Positions 18,720-28,259 of a stretch of DNA of 64,000 bases are shown here, piece by piece (the first letter of the stretch is position 1; every line of letters starts with the position of its first letter). The DNA comes from Gemmatimonas aurantiaca T-27. GTDB lineage: Bacteria; Gemmatimonadota; Gemmatimonadetes; Gemmatimonadales; Gemmatimonadaceae. The position numbers were made by a program, and so were the translations under genes. The DNA is taken from the NCBI RefSeq assembly GCF_000010305.1, contig NC_012489.1, forward strand, positions 930,001 to 994,000, written 5' to 3'. A model generated the notes under the pieces. That model had not been told where the DNA came from, did no database searches, and saw only the letters and a program-made list of their open reading frames with translations.

Positions 18720-20054
18720 ATGGAAGCTCGGACACTGATCGAACGGAAACGAGATGGCGGACGGATTGCTCCGTCCGAATGGCGCAGCCTCATGAAGGCC
18801 TATGCTGCGGGCGATGTGCCCGACTACCAGATGGCCGCACTGGCGATGGCCATCTTTTTTGTCGGACTCGATCGCGATGAGATCGTCGCGTTGACTGACG
18901 CCATGCTCACCAGTGGCGCAACGCTTGATCTCGATCACCTCCGCGTCGGCCGGGTGGACAAACACTCCACCGGCGGTGTGGGCGACAAGGTGTCGCTGGT
19001 CCTCGCCCCGCTGGCAGCGGCGTGCGGCGTGGCCGTGCCCATGATGTCCGGGCGTGGGCTCGGTCACACAGGCGGTACCCTCGACAAACTGGAATCGATC
19101 CCGGGATTCCGCACGGATCTTTCGCTGGCCGCCGCGACCACCCAGATCGAATCCCTCGGCTGTGCCCTGATCGGACAAACCCGCGAAATCGCGCCGGCTG
19201 ATCGCAAGCTGTATGCCCTGCGTGATGCGACGGGCACCGTGGAAAGCATTCCACTTATCGCGGCCAGTATCATGTCCAAGAAATTGGCCGAAGGTCTGAC
19301 AGGGCTTGTCCTCGACGTCAAACATGGCTCGGGGGCGTTTCTCCCCGAAGTGGAACGCGGACTCGAACTGGCGCGCACCATGATTGCGCTCGGTGCCGAT
19401 CACGGTTGTCCGGTGGTGGCGCTGCTGACGGCCATGGACCGGCCGCTCGGACGCGCCTGCGGCAATGCCATCGAGGTGGAGGAGTCCATCATGGCCCTGC
19501 GAGGGGAGGGACCGTCCGACTTGATGGCCGTCACGTATGCGCTGGGTGCCGAAATGCTGCTGCTCGGGGGCGCGGCGCGTTCCCGGGACGAAGCACGGCG
19601 ACGCATGGAGGTGGCCATTTCCAGCGGCAAGGCTGCCGAGCGATTCCAGCAGATCATCGAAGCTCAGGGTGGCAATCCGGCGGTGGTGGACGATCCGTCG
19701 CTGCTTCCGCAGGCTGCGGAGTGCGAGCTGTATCTGGCGCCTCGTGGTGGTGTGGTGGCGCAGGTCGAGCCCCGGGCCATCGGGCGTGGCATCACGGCGC
19801 TGGGCGGCGGGCGCACGCGGGTGGACGATATCGTGGACCCCGCCGTGGGATTTGTCATCACCGCGCGACCGGGCGACGTAGTGCGGGCCGGGGAGCCGCT
19901 CGCCACCATTTTTGCCCGAGACCCAGCCGGCATTGCCATCGGACGAGAGACGCTGGCGCGGGCCATTGTCGTGGCCGATGACGCGGAGCCACCACTTCCC
20001 CTCATCAGCCACCGGGTCACCGAAGCCGGGGAAGAGCGCTGGGTGGACGAATGA
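18720..20054 (+). CDS. deoA: Thymidine / pyrimidine-nucleoside phosphorylase
   Basis: It cleaves thymidine (or other pyrimidine nucleosides) with phosphate, feeding nucleoside salvage. At 444 residues it is full length. The phosphate-binding signature KHSTGGVGDK and the family signature SGRGLGHTGGTLDKLESIPG are both intact. DeoA and Pdp cannot be separated with certainty from sequence. A TAGGTT element at 18704-18709 ends 10 bases before the ATG, so the leader is probably very short. It is divergent from the TPR gene. Confidence 0.93.
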   Translation: MEARTLIERKRDGGRIAPSEWRSLMKAYAAGDVPDYQMAALAMAIFFVGLDRDEIVALTDAMLTSGATLDLDHLRVGRVDKHSTGGVGDKVSLVLAPLAAACGVAVPMMSGRGLGHTGGTLDKLESIPGFRTDLSLAAATTQIESLGCALIGQTREIAPADRKLYALRDATGTVESIPLIAASIMSKKLAEGLTGLVLDVKHGSGAFLPEVERGLELARTMIALGADHGCPVVALLTAMDRPLGRACGNAIEVEESIMALRGEGPSDLMAVTYALGAEMLLLGGAARSRDEARRRMEVAISSGKAAERFQQIIEAQGGNPAVVDDPSLLPQAAECELYLAPRGGVVAQVEPRAIGRGITALGGGRTRVDDIVDPAVGFVITARPGDVVRAGEPLATIFARDPAGIAIGRETLARAIVVADDAEPPLPLISHRVTEAGEERWVDE

Positions 20055-20136
20055 GGGTCGGGGTGCCTAGTTTTGGGGGTCAGCGGCTCACGCCGCGCCC
20101 GTCTTACCGGTGCTCTGCGCCCCAAGCCTTTACGCG

Positions 20137-20382
20137 ATGCTTGCTCCGTCCACGAATCGTCTTCTGAGCCTGGCCGCCGCTGCTGCGGTGCTGCCGTTGC
20201 TCGGCATCTATGCCCTGCTGCTGTACATCTCCACGCCCAGTGCGACGGGTGGTATGGAGCCGACGACGACGATGCTGTGCTACATCGCACTGACGATCAT
20301 CTTCGGTGCACTGATCACCGTGGCGCTCAACTTCTCGCGGCAGCTCACCCGCGAAGCCAAGGGCGAGTACCAGACGCCCTGA
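20137..20382 (+). CDS. Small membrane protein of unknown function
   Basis: A protein of 81 residues with two predicted membrane helices (LLSLAAAAAVLPLLGIYALLLYI and MLCYIALTIIFGALITVAL) and a short charged tail. ATG at 20137 was preferred to 20110. A strong hairpin terminator follows 22 bases after the stop, which supports a real transcript end here. I do not recognise a family. Confidence 0.6.
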   Translation: MLAPSTNRLLSLAAAAAVLPLLGIYALLLYISTPSATGGMEPTTTMLCYIALTIIFGALITVALNFSRQLTREAKGEYQTP

Positions 20383-20403
20383 GCGAACCGCTCCGATTTT
20401 CCT

Positions 20404-20446
20404 GATCCCGGTCGTCAGCCTCGCTGATGACCGGGATTCTTGTTTT
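20404..20446 (+). terminator. Rho-independent terminator after the small membrane protein gene
   Basis: A near-perfect inverted repeat (GATCCCGGTCGTCAGC and GCTGATGACCGGGATT) around a 3-base loop CTC is followed by CTTGTTTT. It separates the upstream gene from the antiporter. Confidence 0.85.
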
Positions 20447-20511
20447 GACGTGCGCGGGCACGATCTTGGGTGGTCCGTGTTACCGCGTAGTCTTCCCGCG
20501 CCTGAGCTCCT

Positions 20512-22590
20512 ATGCACGATGCGCACGCCTTTCTGGCGAACCTGACGCTCGTCCTCTGCGTCGGCGCGCTTACCACCTATCTGTTCCAGCGCATCCGGCA
20601 GCCGGTGGTGTTCGGCTACCTCGTCGCGGGCATGATCGTGGGGCCGCACGTCGGTGTGCCGTTGTTTGCCGACCTGTCGATGGTGACCACGCTGTCCGAG
20701 TTGGGCGTGATCATGCTGATGTTCGGCCTGGGACTCGAGTTCAGTCTGCGCAAATTGGTGCAGGTGGGGCCGACGGCGGGCGTGGTGGCGTTGGTGGATA
20801 CCAGCGTGATGCTGGTGTTCGGCTATGGCGCTGCCCAATTGCTCGGGTGGAGTACGCTGGAGAGTGTGTTCTGCGGCGCGATCGTGGCGATTTCCTCCAC
20901 GACCATCATCGTGAAGGCGTTCGCCGAACAAGGCGTGCGCGGCCGTTTCACCGAGTTGGTGTTCGGCATCCTCATCAGCGAAGACCTCATTGCCATCCTG
21001 TTGATCGCAGTATTGACCACCGTGGCCGCCGGTGGTGGCGTATCGGCGGGAGAGGTCGGCATCACGGCCGGCAAGCTGGTGCTCTTCCTGGTGGGATTTG
21101 TCGGCATCGGGTTGCTGGTGGTGCCGCGTCTGGTGCGCGCGATCGTGAGACTCGATCGGCCGGAAACCACATTGATCGTCAGTCTCGGGCTGTGCTTTGG
21201 TGGGGCACTGCTGGCGCTCGGCGCGGGGTATTCCGTGGCGCTCGGCGCGTTCATCATGGGATCCCTGGTTTCGGAGTCGGGCGAAGCGCGGCGCGTGGAA
21301 CATCTCATTGCCGGTGTGCGCGACATGTTCGGCGCGATCTTCTTCGTGTCGGTGGGCATGATGATCGATCCGCGTCTGGTGGCCGAGCATTGGGGCGCGG
21401 TGGTGCTGCTGTCGGTGGTGGTGATCGCCGGCAAACTGATCGCGGTGTCGACGGGCGCGTTCCTCATGGGCAACGACGTGCGTACCTCGACGCAGGCCGG
21501 CATGAGCCTCACGCAGATCGGTGAGTTTGCCTTCATCATCGCGGCGCTGGGACTGAGCAGTGGGGTGGTGCGGGAGTTCCTCTATCCGGTGGCCGTGGCC
21601 GTCTCCGCCATCACCACTCTCACGACACCGCTACTCATTCGCGCGTCGGGGCCATTTGCGTCGATGGTCGATCGCAATCTGCCGCGGCCGCTGCAGACGT
21701 TTGTTGGTCTGTACGGCAGTTGGATCGAGCGCTTGCGCGTCGCATCGGCAGATGCCGGGCTCGCGCCGCTCATTCGCCGCAAGGTGATCCTGCTGGCCGT
21801 GGATGCCCTGTTGCTGGCCGGTGTGGTGATCGGCGTGGCCTATGCGAAGGGGCCACTGGCGGGCTACGTGGAGCGCACGACGGCCTTCTCGCCGGGCGTC
21901 AGCACGGTGGTGCTGTATGGCATCGCGGCGATGGTGGCGGCCCCGTTGATTGTGGGCATTGTGCGAGTCTCGGCCGCTTTCGCGTCGTTGCTGGCGTATC
22001 GCGCGCTGCCACTCGCGGCCGGCAATCGTCTCGACTACGCCCAGGCACCGCGTCAGGTGCTCATGGCCACGCTGCAACTCGCGCTGGTGACGGTGAGTGG
22101 TCTGCTCGTGGTGGTCGTGACAGGTCCGTTCGTGCCACTGGGGCGAGGCGCCGTGGTACTCGCGCTGGTCGTGGGGTGGTTGGGGGTGGTGTTCTGGCGC
22201 AGTACGGCCAACCTGTACGGACACACGCGAGCTGGCGCAGAAGTGCTGATCGCGGCGTTGGCGAAGGGGATGGTCGCGCAGCAGGCCGACGCGCAGGAGA
22301 GTGGGCACGCACCAGCCCCGCGCGATCTCACGATGGTACATCGCATGCTGCCTGGGCTTGGTGATCCGGTGCCGGTGCTGCTGCTGGCAGAGAGCCCGGC
22401 GGTGGGACGTACCCTCGGCGAATTGCAACTGCGTTCGCTGACCGGCGCGGTGGTCCTCGCCATCACGCGTGGCGATGAGCAAGTGATGCTGCCGGTTGGC
22501 AGTGAGCGGTTGCTGGTTGGCGATGTTGTGGCGCTGGCCGGATCGAGTGAAGCCATCGATGCGGCGCGGTTGATGCTGCAGTTGGGGTGA
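20512..22590 (+). CDS. CPA2-family cation:proton antiporter (KefB-like)
   Basis: An inner-membrane protein of 692 residues. The first 400 residues are a Na+/H+ exchanger-type domain of about 12 helices, opening with LANLTLVLCVGALTTYLFQR and including QPVVFGYLVAGMIVGP and ISSTTIIVKAF. Further hydrophobic segments (about 420-560) follow, then a cytosolic RCK_C/TrkA-C domain at the end (LGELQLRSLTGAVVLAITRG, VGDVVALAGS). The nucleotide-binding RCK_N domain of typical KefB/KefC is not visible. It probably exchanges K+ or Na+ for protons; the ion is not certain. Confidence 0.9.
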   Translation: MHDAHAFLANLTLVLCVGALTTYLFQRIRQPVVFGYLVAGMIVGPHVGVPLFADLSMVTTLSELGVIMLMFGLGLEFSLRKLVQVGPTAGVVALVDTSVMLVFGYGAAQLLGWSTLESVFCGAIVAISSTTIIVKAFAEQGVRGRFTELVFGILISEDLIAILLIAVLTTVAAGGGVSAGEVGITAGKLVLFLVGFVGIGLLVVPRLVRAIVRLDRPETTLIVSLGLCFGGALLALGAGYSVALGAFIMGSLVSESGEARRVEHLIAGVRDMFGAIFFVSVGMMIDPRLVAEHWGAVVLLSVVVIAGKLIAVSTGAFLMGNDVRTSTQAGMSLTQIGEFAFIIAALGLSSGVVREFLYPVAVAVSAITTLTTPLLIRASGPFASMVDRNLPRPLQTFVGLYGSWIERLRVASADAGLAPLIRRKVILLAVDALLLAGVVIGVAYAKGPLAGYVERTTAFSPGVSTVVLYGIAAMVAAPLIVGIVRVSAAFASLLAYRALPLAAGNRLDYAQAPRQVLMATLQLALVTVSGLLVVVVTGPFVPLGRGAVVLALVVGWLGVVFWRSTANLYGHTRAGAEVLIAALAKGMVAQQADAQESGHAPAPRDLTMVHRMLPGLGDPVPVLLLAESPAVGRTLGELQLRSLTGAVVLAITRGDEQVMLPVGSERLLVGDVVALAGSSEAIDAARLMLQLG

Positions 22591-22824
22591 TCAACGTTCC
22601 TGACGCAGCGTCTGCCCGGAGCGCTTCAACTCTTCCTCGAGCATACGCATGCCTTTGGGACCCATGCCGTGCATGGCGGCCAAGTCGGCCTTGCTGTGTT
22701 GCGCGAGTTGCGCCATGGACGTGATTCCCGCGGTCGACAGCGCGCGCAATGCCGGTCCCGAGAGGCCTGCGGGAAAAGCGGTGGCGTTGGGGTGGGTCTT
22801 CTCGCGTTCTGCGGAATTGGGCAT
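22591..22824 (-). CDS. Helix-hairpin-helix / RNA polymerase alpha-CTD-like small protein
   Basis: A protein of 77 residues with the pattern LSGPALRALSTAGITSMAQL ... LAAMHGMGPKGMRMLEEEL. This matches the helix-hairpin-helix fold shared by RNA polymerase alpha C-terminal domains and small HhH proteins, which bind DNA non-specifically. No partner is evident. Its stop abuts the antiporter stop on the other strand. Confidence 0.75.
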   Translation of the reverse strand: MPNSAEREKTHPNATAFPAGLSGPALRALSTAGITSMAQLAQHSKADLAAMHGMGPKGMRMLEEELKRSGQTLRQER

Positions 22825-22952
22825 GGAGATACGCTCGAGAATGCGCGGAGTGCTTGATGTGGGCGGTGGCGTGCGTCAATCGTTCCCATGCGCCCGCGCC
22901 GTAGTCGCCGAAGCAGCTTCACTACTACTTCACTCTGATCCCGACCGCAACG

Positions 22953-23807
22953 ATGTCGCCTGCCGGCCGTGCTGCTGATCTGTCGTCACTTCTGGCAGGT
23001 GTTCGTGTCGTCACCATCGCACAGAATGCGCCCGGACCGCTGGCGGTGCAGCGGCTCGCCCAACATGGCGCATCGGTGTGCAAGATCGAGCCGCCGGAGG
23101 GAGATCCGTTGCTGACGATTTCACCGTCGTGGCACGCGGAAATGCATGTCGGCGTCACCATCGAGCGCCTCGATCTCAAGACATCGGAAGGCCAGGCGGC
23201 GCTGCGTGAACACCTGGCCACAGCCCAGGTGTTCATCACCAGCCAGCGACCAGCGGCGCTCACGCGACTGGGACTCGACCCGCGCACATTGCTGCAGAGG
23301 TATCCCACGCTTCGTGTGTTGCGCATTGTGGGAAGCCTCGACGCACCGGATGACGCGGGACACGATCTCACCTATCAGGCAGCAGCGGGGTTGATCGGTG
23401 CGGCCATGCCACTGGCACTGGTTGCCGATGTGATGACGTCGGAACGTGCGTACGCGGGCGTGCTGGCCTTGCTGCGTATGGACGAAGGCCATCTGATGGA
23501 CATCGGCATGGTGGAAAGTCTTGCGCCGATGCAGGCCACCCTTCGTCACGGGCTGACGGTACCCAACGGCATACTCGGTGGCGGACTGCCGCGCTACATG
23601 CTGTACGAATGCCGGGAAGGGCAGGTGGCCGTGGCGGCGCTTGAGCCACACTTCGCGGCGCGTCTGCGGGATGAGCTGGGCACAGACGACCAGGCGATCA
23701 TGGCGGTGCGCTTTCTTGAGCGCACCGCCACGGCATGGGAGGAATGGGCGAAAGCGCGGGACCTGCCCATCGCGGCCGTCCGCGCTACCAATCCGACATG
23801 GGCTTGA
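22953..23807 (+). CDS. CaiB/BaiF family (class III) CoA-transferase, short form
   Basis: The N-terminus (LAGVRVVTIAQNAPGPLAVQRLAQHGASVCKIEPPEGD) and DLTYQAAAGLIGA are typical of class III CoA-transferases and alpha-methylacyl-CoA racemases. The aspartate in LVADVMTSERAYAGVLALL is a candidate for the catalytic residue. At 284 residues it is about 100 shorter than most members, and the middle region is reduced. It may be a racemase-like variant or a degraded copy. Its end overlaps the convergent CHRD gene by 23 bases. Confidence 0.75.
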   Translation: MSPAGRAADLSSLLAGVRVVTIAQNAPGPLAVQRLAQHGASVCKIEPPEGDPLLTISPSWHAEMHVGVTIERLDLKTSEGQAALREHLATAQVFITSQRPAALTRLGLDPRTLLQRYPTLRVLRIVGSLDAPDDAGHDLTYQAAAGLIGAAMPLALVADVMTSERAYAGVLALLRMDEGHLMDIGMVESLAPMQATLRHGLTVPNGILGGGLPRYMLYECREGQVAVAALEPHFAARLRDELGTDDQAIMAVRFLERTATAWEEWAKARDLPIAAVRATNPTWA

Positions 23808-24306
23808 GCCTGGTGCCGATGGAAATGCCTGCCGGAAGCTGTTGGATCGCCATGCCGATATAGGCATCACCACCGGCCAGCACTTTGGCGAATGCCTCCC
23901 GGACCGCTGGCAGGGAGTTCTGGTGCTTTCGCACAAATGATGGCGAGTAACTGCTCAACTTGTTCAGATTGACGTGCATGCGCTGAGTGCCGTCGGTGAC
24001 ACGCCGCTGTTCCGTCCAATCGGCGAAGCACATGACCGCATCGGCAAAAGCCGACTGCGTGGTCGGCGGCCCGTTCCAGAGGCAGATGGTCGCCGACGGC
24101 ATGTCCTGCCAGGTGAATTGCACTGCCAGGGAACTGTCGGCCATCGTCATGATGGCGTGAGCCGCCCCGGCCGACTCGTTCGCCGGGATCGCTTCCTGCC
24201 CAGTCAGGGTGCCGGACCAGGATTGCGCTGCGAGCGCGCCGGGCGTCATGCCACTCACGATCAGGAGCGTGGCGGTCAGTACGCCATGGATGCGGTGGTT
24301 GAGCAT
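23785..24306 (-). CDS. Secreted CHRD domain protein
   Basis: A protein of 173 residues. A signal peptide (MLNHRIHGVLTATLLIVSGM ... ALAAQ) is followed by WSGTLTGQEAIPANESAGAAHA, the start pattern of the CHRD domain, and by a central beta region with ATICLWNGPP. CHRD domains occur in extracellular proteins and their role in bacteria is unknown. ATG at 24306 was chosen; GAGGGTGA lies upstream. The frame opening at 24351 adds a non-signal leader. Confidence 0.8.
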   Translation of the reverse strand: MLNHRIHGVLTATLLIVSGMTPGALAAQSWSGTLTGQEAIPANESAGAAHAIMTMADSSLAVQFTWQDMPSATICLWNGPPTTQSAFADAVMCFADWTEQRRVTDGTQRMHVNLNKLSSYSPSFVRKHQNSLPAVREAFAKVLAGGDAYIGMAIQQLPAGISIGTRLKPMSDW

Positions 24307-24488
24307 CGGGTCACCCTCGGGAATGGGACCGAAGTCTGTGGGCGGCCGCACGATTGCCCGCCCACTTCCAATTCTACGTCGCGACCGGTGAGAAGGCTCC
24401 CGGTGCGAACGGGAAAAGATGCGGGCTCTGGTGTGAGGGGATTCGGCGCCGCGTTGCGCGTGTCGGATATCACCTTCTGCGCCGACTC

Positions 24489-27400
24489 ATGATCGAATCC
24501 ACTGCTCGCCTGTTGCGCCTGACCGTCATCTGCTCTCTCTGCGTGCTCAACGCGTGCGGTGGCGGTGACACATCGTCCGGCGGAACACCTACGGTGCCTG
24601 TCACGCCGACCACACCCAATCCTCCGGCGACGAATGTCCCGGCATCGGTTGCCATCGTGGCTGGTGATGCCCAGTCCGGTGAAACAGGAGCGCGTCTGCC
24701 CAATCCGTTGTCGGTACTGGTGCGCAACAACGCGGGGACGCCCATCGCAGGTGTCGCGGTGGAATTCAGCATCGATTCCGGCGGTGGTTCACTCAGCAGC
24801 ACGGCGGCCACCACGACCGCCGAAGGCATTGCCACCAGCGGCATGTGGACGCTTGGCGCGGTGGGCAACAATGTCGTCGTCGCGCGGGTAGCCTCGTTGC
24901 CGGTGGTGCGCTTTCACAGCATTGCTGTGGGGCCCGCAGTGCGCACACTGGTTGATCGCACGACCGTGCCGGCCAGCGGAGGCATCATCACCTATCGCAA
25001 GCCGGGCGACCCACTGGATGGCCTCACGGTCACGATCCCAGCGCAATCGTATGCCACGGCGACGGCGTGGACCATCACCGCCGATTCCGTGACACGTCCT
25101 ACGCTACCGGCTGGTTTTGTCCAGGTGGGGCCCACACTCACCGTGGACAATGGCGCCGCACACGCGGACAGCGTGATGTCGTTGTCGATGCCGACATCGG
25201 CTGGCGGTGATGACGCCGTGGCGCCGTTTTATTTCGATGCCGCGACCGGCTACCTCGAACCCATTCCCATCGTGGAGCGCAGTGCAGGCACCGTGGGACT
25301 CGCCACGCGGCACTTCTCACGGGACTTGCTGGCGCTGCCTGGTGTGGATCCAGGTGTCAGCGCCGCCCGCAGCGCGCTGATGGCCGGTGGTGTGGCGTTG
25401 CGCGCCTTCGGGGCCGTGAAGGTGGTGTGGATCAAGACACCACGTGCTCAGCTCGCGGGCACCTTCACGTCGGGTTTCACCGCTGGACAGGACAACTGGG
25501 AGTTCGAGAATCGCGGCCACTTTGCGGCCCCTCGCGGAAGCTGCGAAGGCATGAGCATCACCGCGCTGCACTACTGGTACTTCCTCAAGCGCAATGGTGC
25601 GCCATCGCTGTACCACCGTTTCGACAAGTCCCTCACCGATCTGCTCGACAACGTGCAGGGGCAGCGATACGCCGCGGCGGTGCAGGCCGACTACCTCGCC
25701 TATGCCTCCGCGCATGGCGATCAGGTCGAAAAACTCATCACGCAGGCGACACAACGCGGCACCAAGCTCGAAGAGCTCACGCCGAGCTGGATCGTGCTCA
25801 CACTCAAGCTGCTCAAGCAGCCGGTGCTGATTGGTCTGCTCTCCGGCAGCGGCGGCCACGCAGTCATTGCCACGGCGGCCACCTACGATCCGGGCACAGC
25901 GATCACCACCGTGACATTTGTCGATCCCAACCTCCCCACGCAGGCCCGCACGATGCGCTTTCAGGGAGGGACGCTGATGCCAGTGGCCCTCTCGACAAAA
26001 GCCAATGATCCCCAGATCTCGTTCACCCGTGCCTACGCGATCGCCGTCTCAGCCGAGCTGCCGCTGGCCGATATCTCCAAGCGATGGGCCGAATTCCAGA
26101 AGCAGCAGGCAGGAGCTGGTCTGTATCCCGCCAACTATCGCGCCGAGTATTTCAATCCGCTGACGGAAAGCTGGGAGCGTCTCACCGATACCGTGCGGAC
26201 CACCAGTGAGCGATTGCCACTTCGGCACATCTGCCCATCGTGCAAGGCGCCCACCCGCGGAGGAGTGGCCAACGAACATCCGCTCAAGCTCTGGGATGGT
26301 GGTGGAACGGCGGGTGTGCCGCAGAGCTACGTGGAGAACGAACCCGGCGTCGAGTCGTACTATGCCGAGCTCGAGGCCTATACCGACATCGATCCCACCC
26401 GCTCCTCACAACTCGACGCCAAGCGGTTCACGGTGGTCTACAGCCCTGTTGAACTGATTGCGCCAACCACCAGCGCGTTGGTGGGAACACCGGAAACCTG
26501 GCGCATCAATGCCGGCGCACTCGCCACCCCCGGCGTCACCTACACCTGGAAGACCAGTGATGGAGCGCCCGACGTCACCACAACCACCACGTCGTTCACT
26601 TTCACGCCGAAGCAGCCCGGTGAGACCACGATCTCGGTGCTGATGAAGGACGCCAACGGTGTGCTCATCGCCAAGCCTGCCAGTGTGCGCGTGGTCGGCC
26701 TTCGCCTCACCCTGACACCAGCGGCCGGCATCCTCTCGCGGAACACGCCGGTGACGTTTGTATTGTCGTCACCCGACTATCCCCTGTCGTCGCTCCGGAA
26801 CAAGCGGTTCTCGTGGTTCATGGCCACGCCGGATGGAGCCGTCGAGGAATACACCGATGTCCCCACACTGACTCGCACGTTCATCGGCCGCGGACCGGTG
26901 ACCGTCAACGTGCACGCCTACACCTTCGGTGTCGACTCCATCGATGTGCCGCTCGGCAAGGTGCTCGATCAGCAGTACACCGTCAGTGAGATCCTGCCCA
27001 CATGGAAATTCACATCATTCACGGTGCAGGTGGACAAATCGGGCCCCAATCCCTGGCTGAATAATCCGTCCATTGGCAGCACCACCCACTTCACGCGGCC
27101 GGAACAACTCTGGGTTGAGATCCAGAATGGTGTGAAGCGCGGTGGCTTTCTGTTTCTCGAGCGCGATTCGACGTTTGGCACGCAGAACCGTGCGGCTACG
27201 CTCAAACGACGTGGCATCTACTTCGTTGACACCGATCAGCCACTGCTTTCTGCCGACGATGTGGTGCGTTATCTCGACATGCCGCAGCTCGGGACCACGC
27301 TCAACACGAGCAGCCTCCCGCAGGTGCGCGCCAACTGGTTTGCCAATCCGGTCATGCCTTTCCGCGCAGCCGATGCTGCAGATCTGAGTGAGAGCTACAC

Positions 27401-27659
27401 CCTCAGCGGCACCATTGCCGGAGGGAGTCTGATCAGCACCACATGGAACTGGCAGTTCAGCACCTTCAAAGGAAATGGGCTGACATTGTGGTTCCCCTTC
27501 GAGACACGACAGATCCACGTGACGTTTGGTGCGACGACGGCCACGGGAACCATCACCGTGATCAGCCGCGATTTTGATCACTCGCTCGAGGTGTTGCCAC
27601 GTCCGGAAACCAAACGCTGGACGATCACCGCGCGGTTCACGGCCGAACGTGTGAAATAG
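24489..27659 (+). CDS. Large lipoprotein with Ig-like domains and a possible papain-like cysteine peptidase domain
   Basis: A protein of 1056 residues. The N-terminus ends in CVLNACGGG, a lipobox-type cysteine, followed by a Thr/Pro-rich linker. An Ig-like (invasin-type) domain follows (SVLVRNNAGTPIAGVAVEFSI). The middle holds GSCEGMSITALHYWYFL, then GGHAVIATA, then FVDPNLP. That Cys ... His ... Asp/Asn order is that of papain-like and C39-like peptidase folds. Further Ig-like beta regions fill the C-terminal half. ATG at 24489 gives the lipoprotein signal; the frame from 24354 does not. The substrate and whether it is active are unknown. Confidence 0.7.
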   Translation: MIESTARLLRLTVICSLCVLNACGGGDTSSGGTPTVPVTPTTPNPPATNVPASVAIVAGDAQSGETGARLPNPLSVLVRNNAGTPIAGVAVEFSIDSGGGSLSSTAATTTAEGIATSGMWTLGAVGNNVVVARVASLPVVRFHSIAVGPAVRTLVDRTTVPASGGIITYRKPGDPLDGLTVTIPAQSYATATAWTITADSVTRPTLPAGFVQVGPTLTVDNGAAHADSVMSLSMPTSAGGDDAVAPFYFDAATGYLEPIPIVERSAGTVGLATRHFSRDLLALPGVDPGVSAARSALMAGGVALRAFGAVKVVWIKTPRAQLAGTFTSGFTAGQDNWEFENRGHFAAPRGSCEGMSITALHYWYFLKRNGAPSLYHRFDKSLTDLLDNVQGQRYAAAVQADYLAYASAHGDQVEKLITQATQRGTKLEELTPSWIVLTLKLLKQPVLIGLLSGSGGHAVIATAATYDPGTAITTVTFVDPNLPTQARTMRFQGGTLMPVALSTKANDPQISFTRAYAIAVSAELPLADISKRWAEFQKQQAGAGLYPANYRAEYFNPLTESWERLTDTVRTTSERLPLRHICPSCKAPTRGGVANEHPLKLWDGGGTAGVPQSYVENEPGVESYYAELEAYTDIDPTRSSQLDAKRFTVVYSPVELIAPTTSALVGTPETWRINAGALATPGVTYTWKTSDGAPDVTTTTTSFTFTPKQPGETTISVLMKDANGVLIAKPASVRVVGLRLTLTPAAGILSRNTPVTFVLSSPDYPLSSLRNKRFSWFMATPDGAVEEYTDVPTLTRTFIGRGPVTVNVHAYTFGVDSIDVPLGKVLDQQYTVSEILPTWKFTSFTVQVDKSGPNPWLNNPSIGSTTHFTRPEQLWVEIQNGVKRGGFLFLERDSTFGTQNRAATLKRRGIYFVDTDQPLLSADDVVRYLDMPQLGTTLNTSSLPQVRANWFANPVMPFRAADAADLSESYTLSGTIAGGSLISTTWNWQFSTFKGNGLTLWFPFETRQIHVTFGATTATGTITVISRDFDHSLEVLPRPETKRWTITARFTAERVK

Positions 27660-27812
27660 TCGGGCTGGCTCGACGGCGGTTTGCTCCGGCGGCCAGGCCA
27701 GCAATGGTCTGGCCGCTCGTGTCTCGGCCCCCGCGATCCCATTTGAACCCTTTGGCACCAACCGGCATCCAATGCCGTAGGGGTGGCCGATCGGCTCACC
27801 GAGCCATGTGCC

Positions 27813-27841
27813 TTGACAGGCTTCAACTACAGGTGTAAAAC
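27813..27841 (+). promoter_or_regulatory. Promoter of the blaI-type operon
   Basis: A perfect TTGACA lies at 27813-27818. TAAAAC at 27836-27841, 17 bases on, is the likely -10 and overlaps both operator boxes, so repressor binding would block RNA polymerase. Confidence 0.6.
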
Positions 27842-27853
27842 TACACTTGTAGT
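27828..27853 (+). promoter_or_regulatory. Two BlaI/CopY-type operator boxes
   Basis: Two copies of TACA-NN-TGTA occur 4 bases apart: TACAGGTGTA at 27828-27837 and TACACTTGTA at 27842-27851. The second extends to a 14-base perfect dyad, ACTACACTTGTAGT, at 27840-27853. This is the core recognised by CopY/BlaI/MecI dimers. The BlaI-type gene starts at 27870. Confidence 0.75.
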
Positions 27854-27869
27854 AATAACCGGAGCCTTC

Positions 27870-28259
27870 ATGTCTGAGCAGCACAGTTTCACCGCCCTCC
27901 AACTGGCTATCCTGCGCGTCCTCTGGGAGCGCGGCGAAGCTACCGTCGTCGAGATCTGGGAAGCGCTGCATGAGGAGCGTGGTCTCGCCCAGACCACCCT
28001 CGCCACCATGCTGTCGCGCCTCGAAAAGCGTGGGGCCGTGAGTCATCGCACCAGCGCCCGGCAGTTCGTCTACCGTGCCGTGGTCAGCGAAGACGCCGCC
28101 CGCCACTCGATGGTCAGTGAGCTCACCACCCGGCTGTTCGAGGGTGATGTGCCGTCGCTGGTGAGTCATTTGCTCACTGCACAGGACATCAGCCCCGGTG
28201 ACCGTGAGCGGATCCGCGCCATGCTCGATGCTGCTGCCCCCAAGCCGGAGTCCCAGTAA
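27870..28259 (+). CDS. BlaI/MecI/CopY family transcriptional repressor
   Basis: A winged-helix repressor of 129 residues. FTALQLAILRVLWERGEATVVEIWEAL and TTLATMLSRLEKRGAVSHR are the recognition-helix pattern of the family, and the C-terminal helices form the dimer. In BlaI/MecI systems the repressor is cleaved or released when a membrane M56 peptidase senses a signal. ATG at 27870 follows CCGGAG and is preferred to 27783, which would read through the operators. The stop overlaps the ATG of the M56 gene by one base. Self-repression is likely given the operator boxes. Confidence 0.92.
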   Translation: MSEQHSFTALQLAILRVLWERGEATVVEIWEALHEERGLAQTTLATMLSRLEKRGAVSHRTSARQFVYRAVVSEDAARHSMVSELTTRLFEGDVPSLVSHLLTAQDISPGDRERIRAMLDAAAPKPESQ

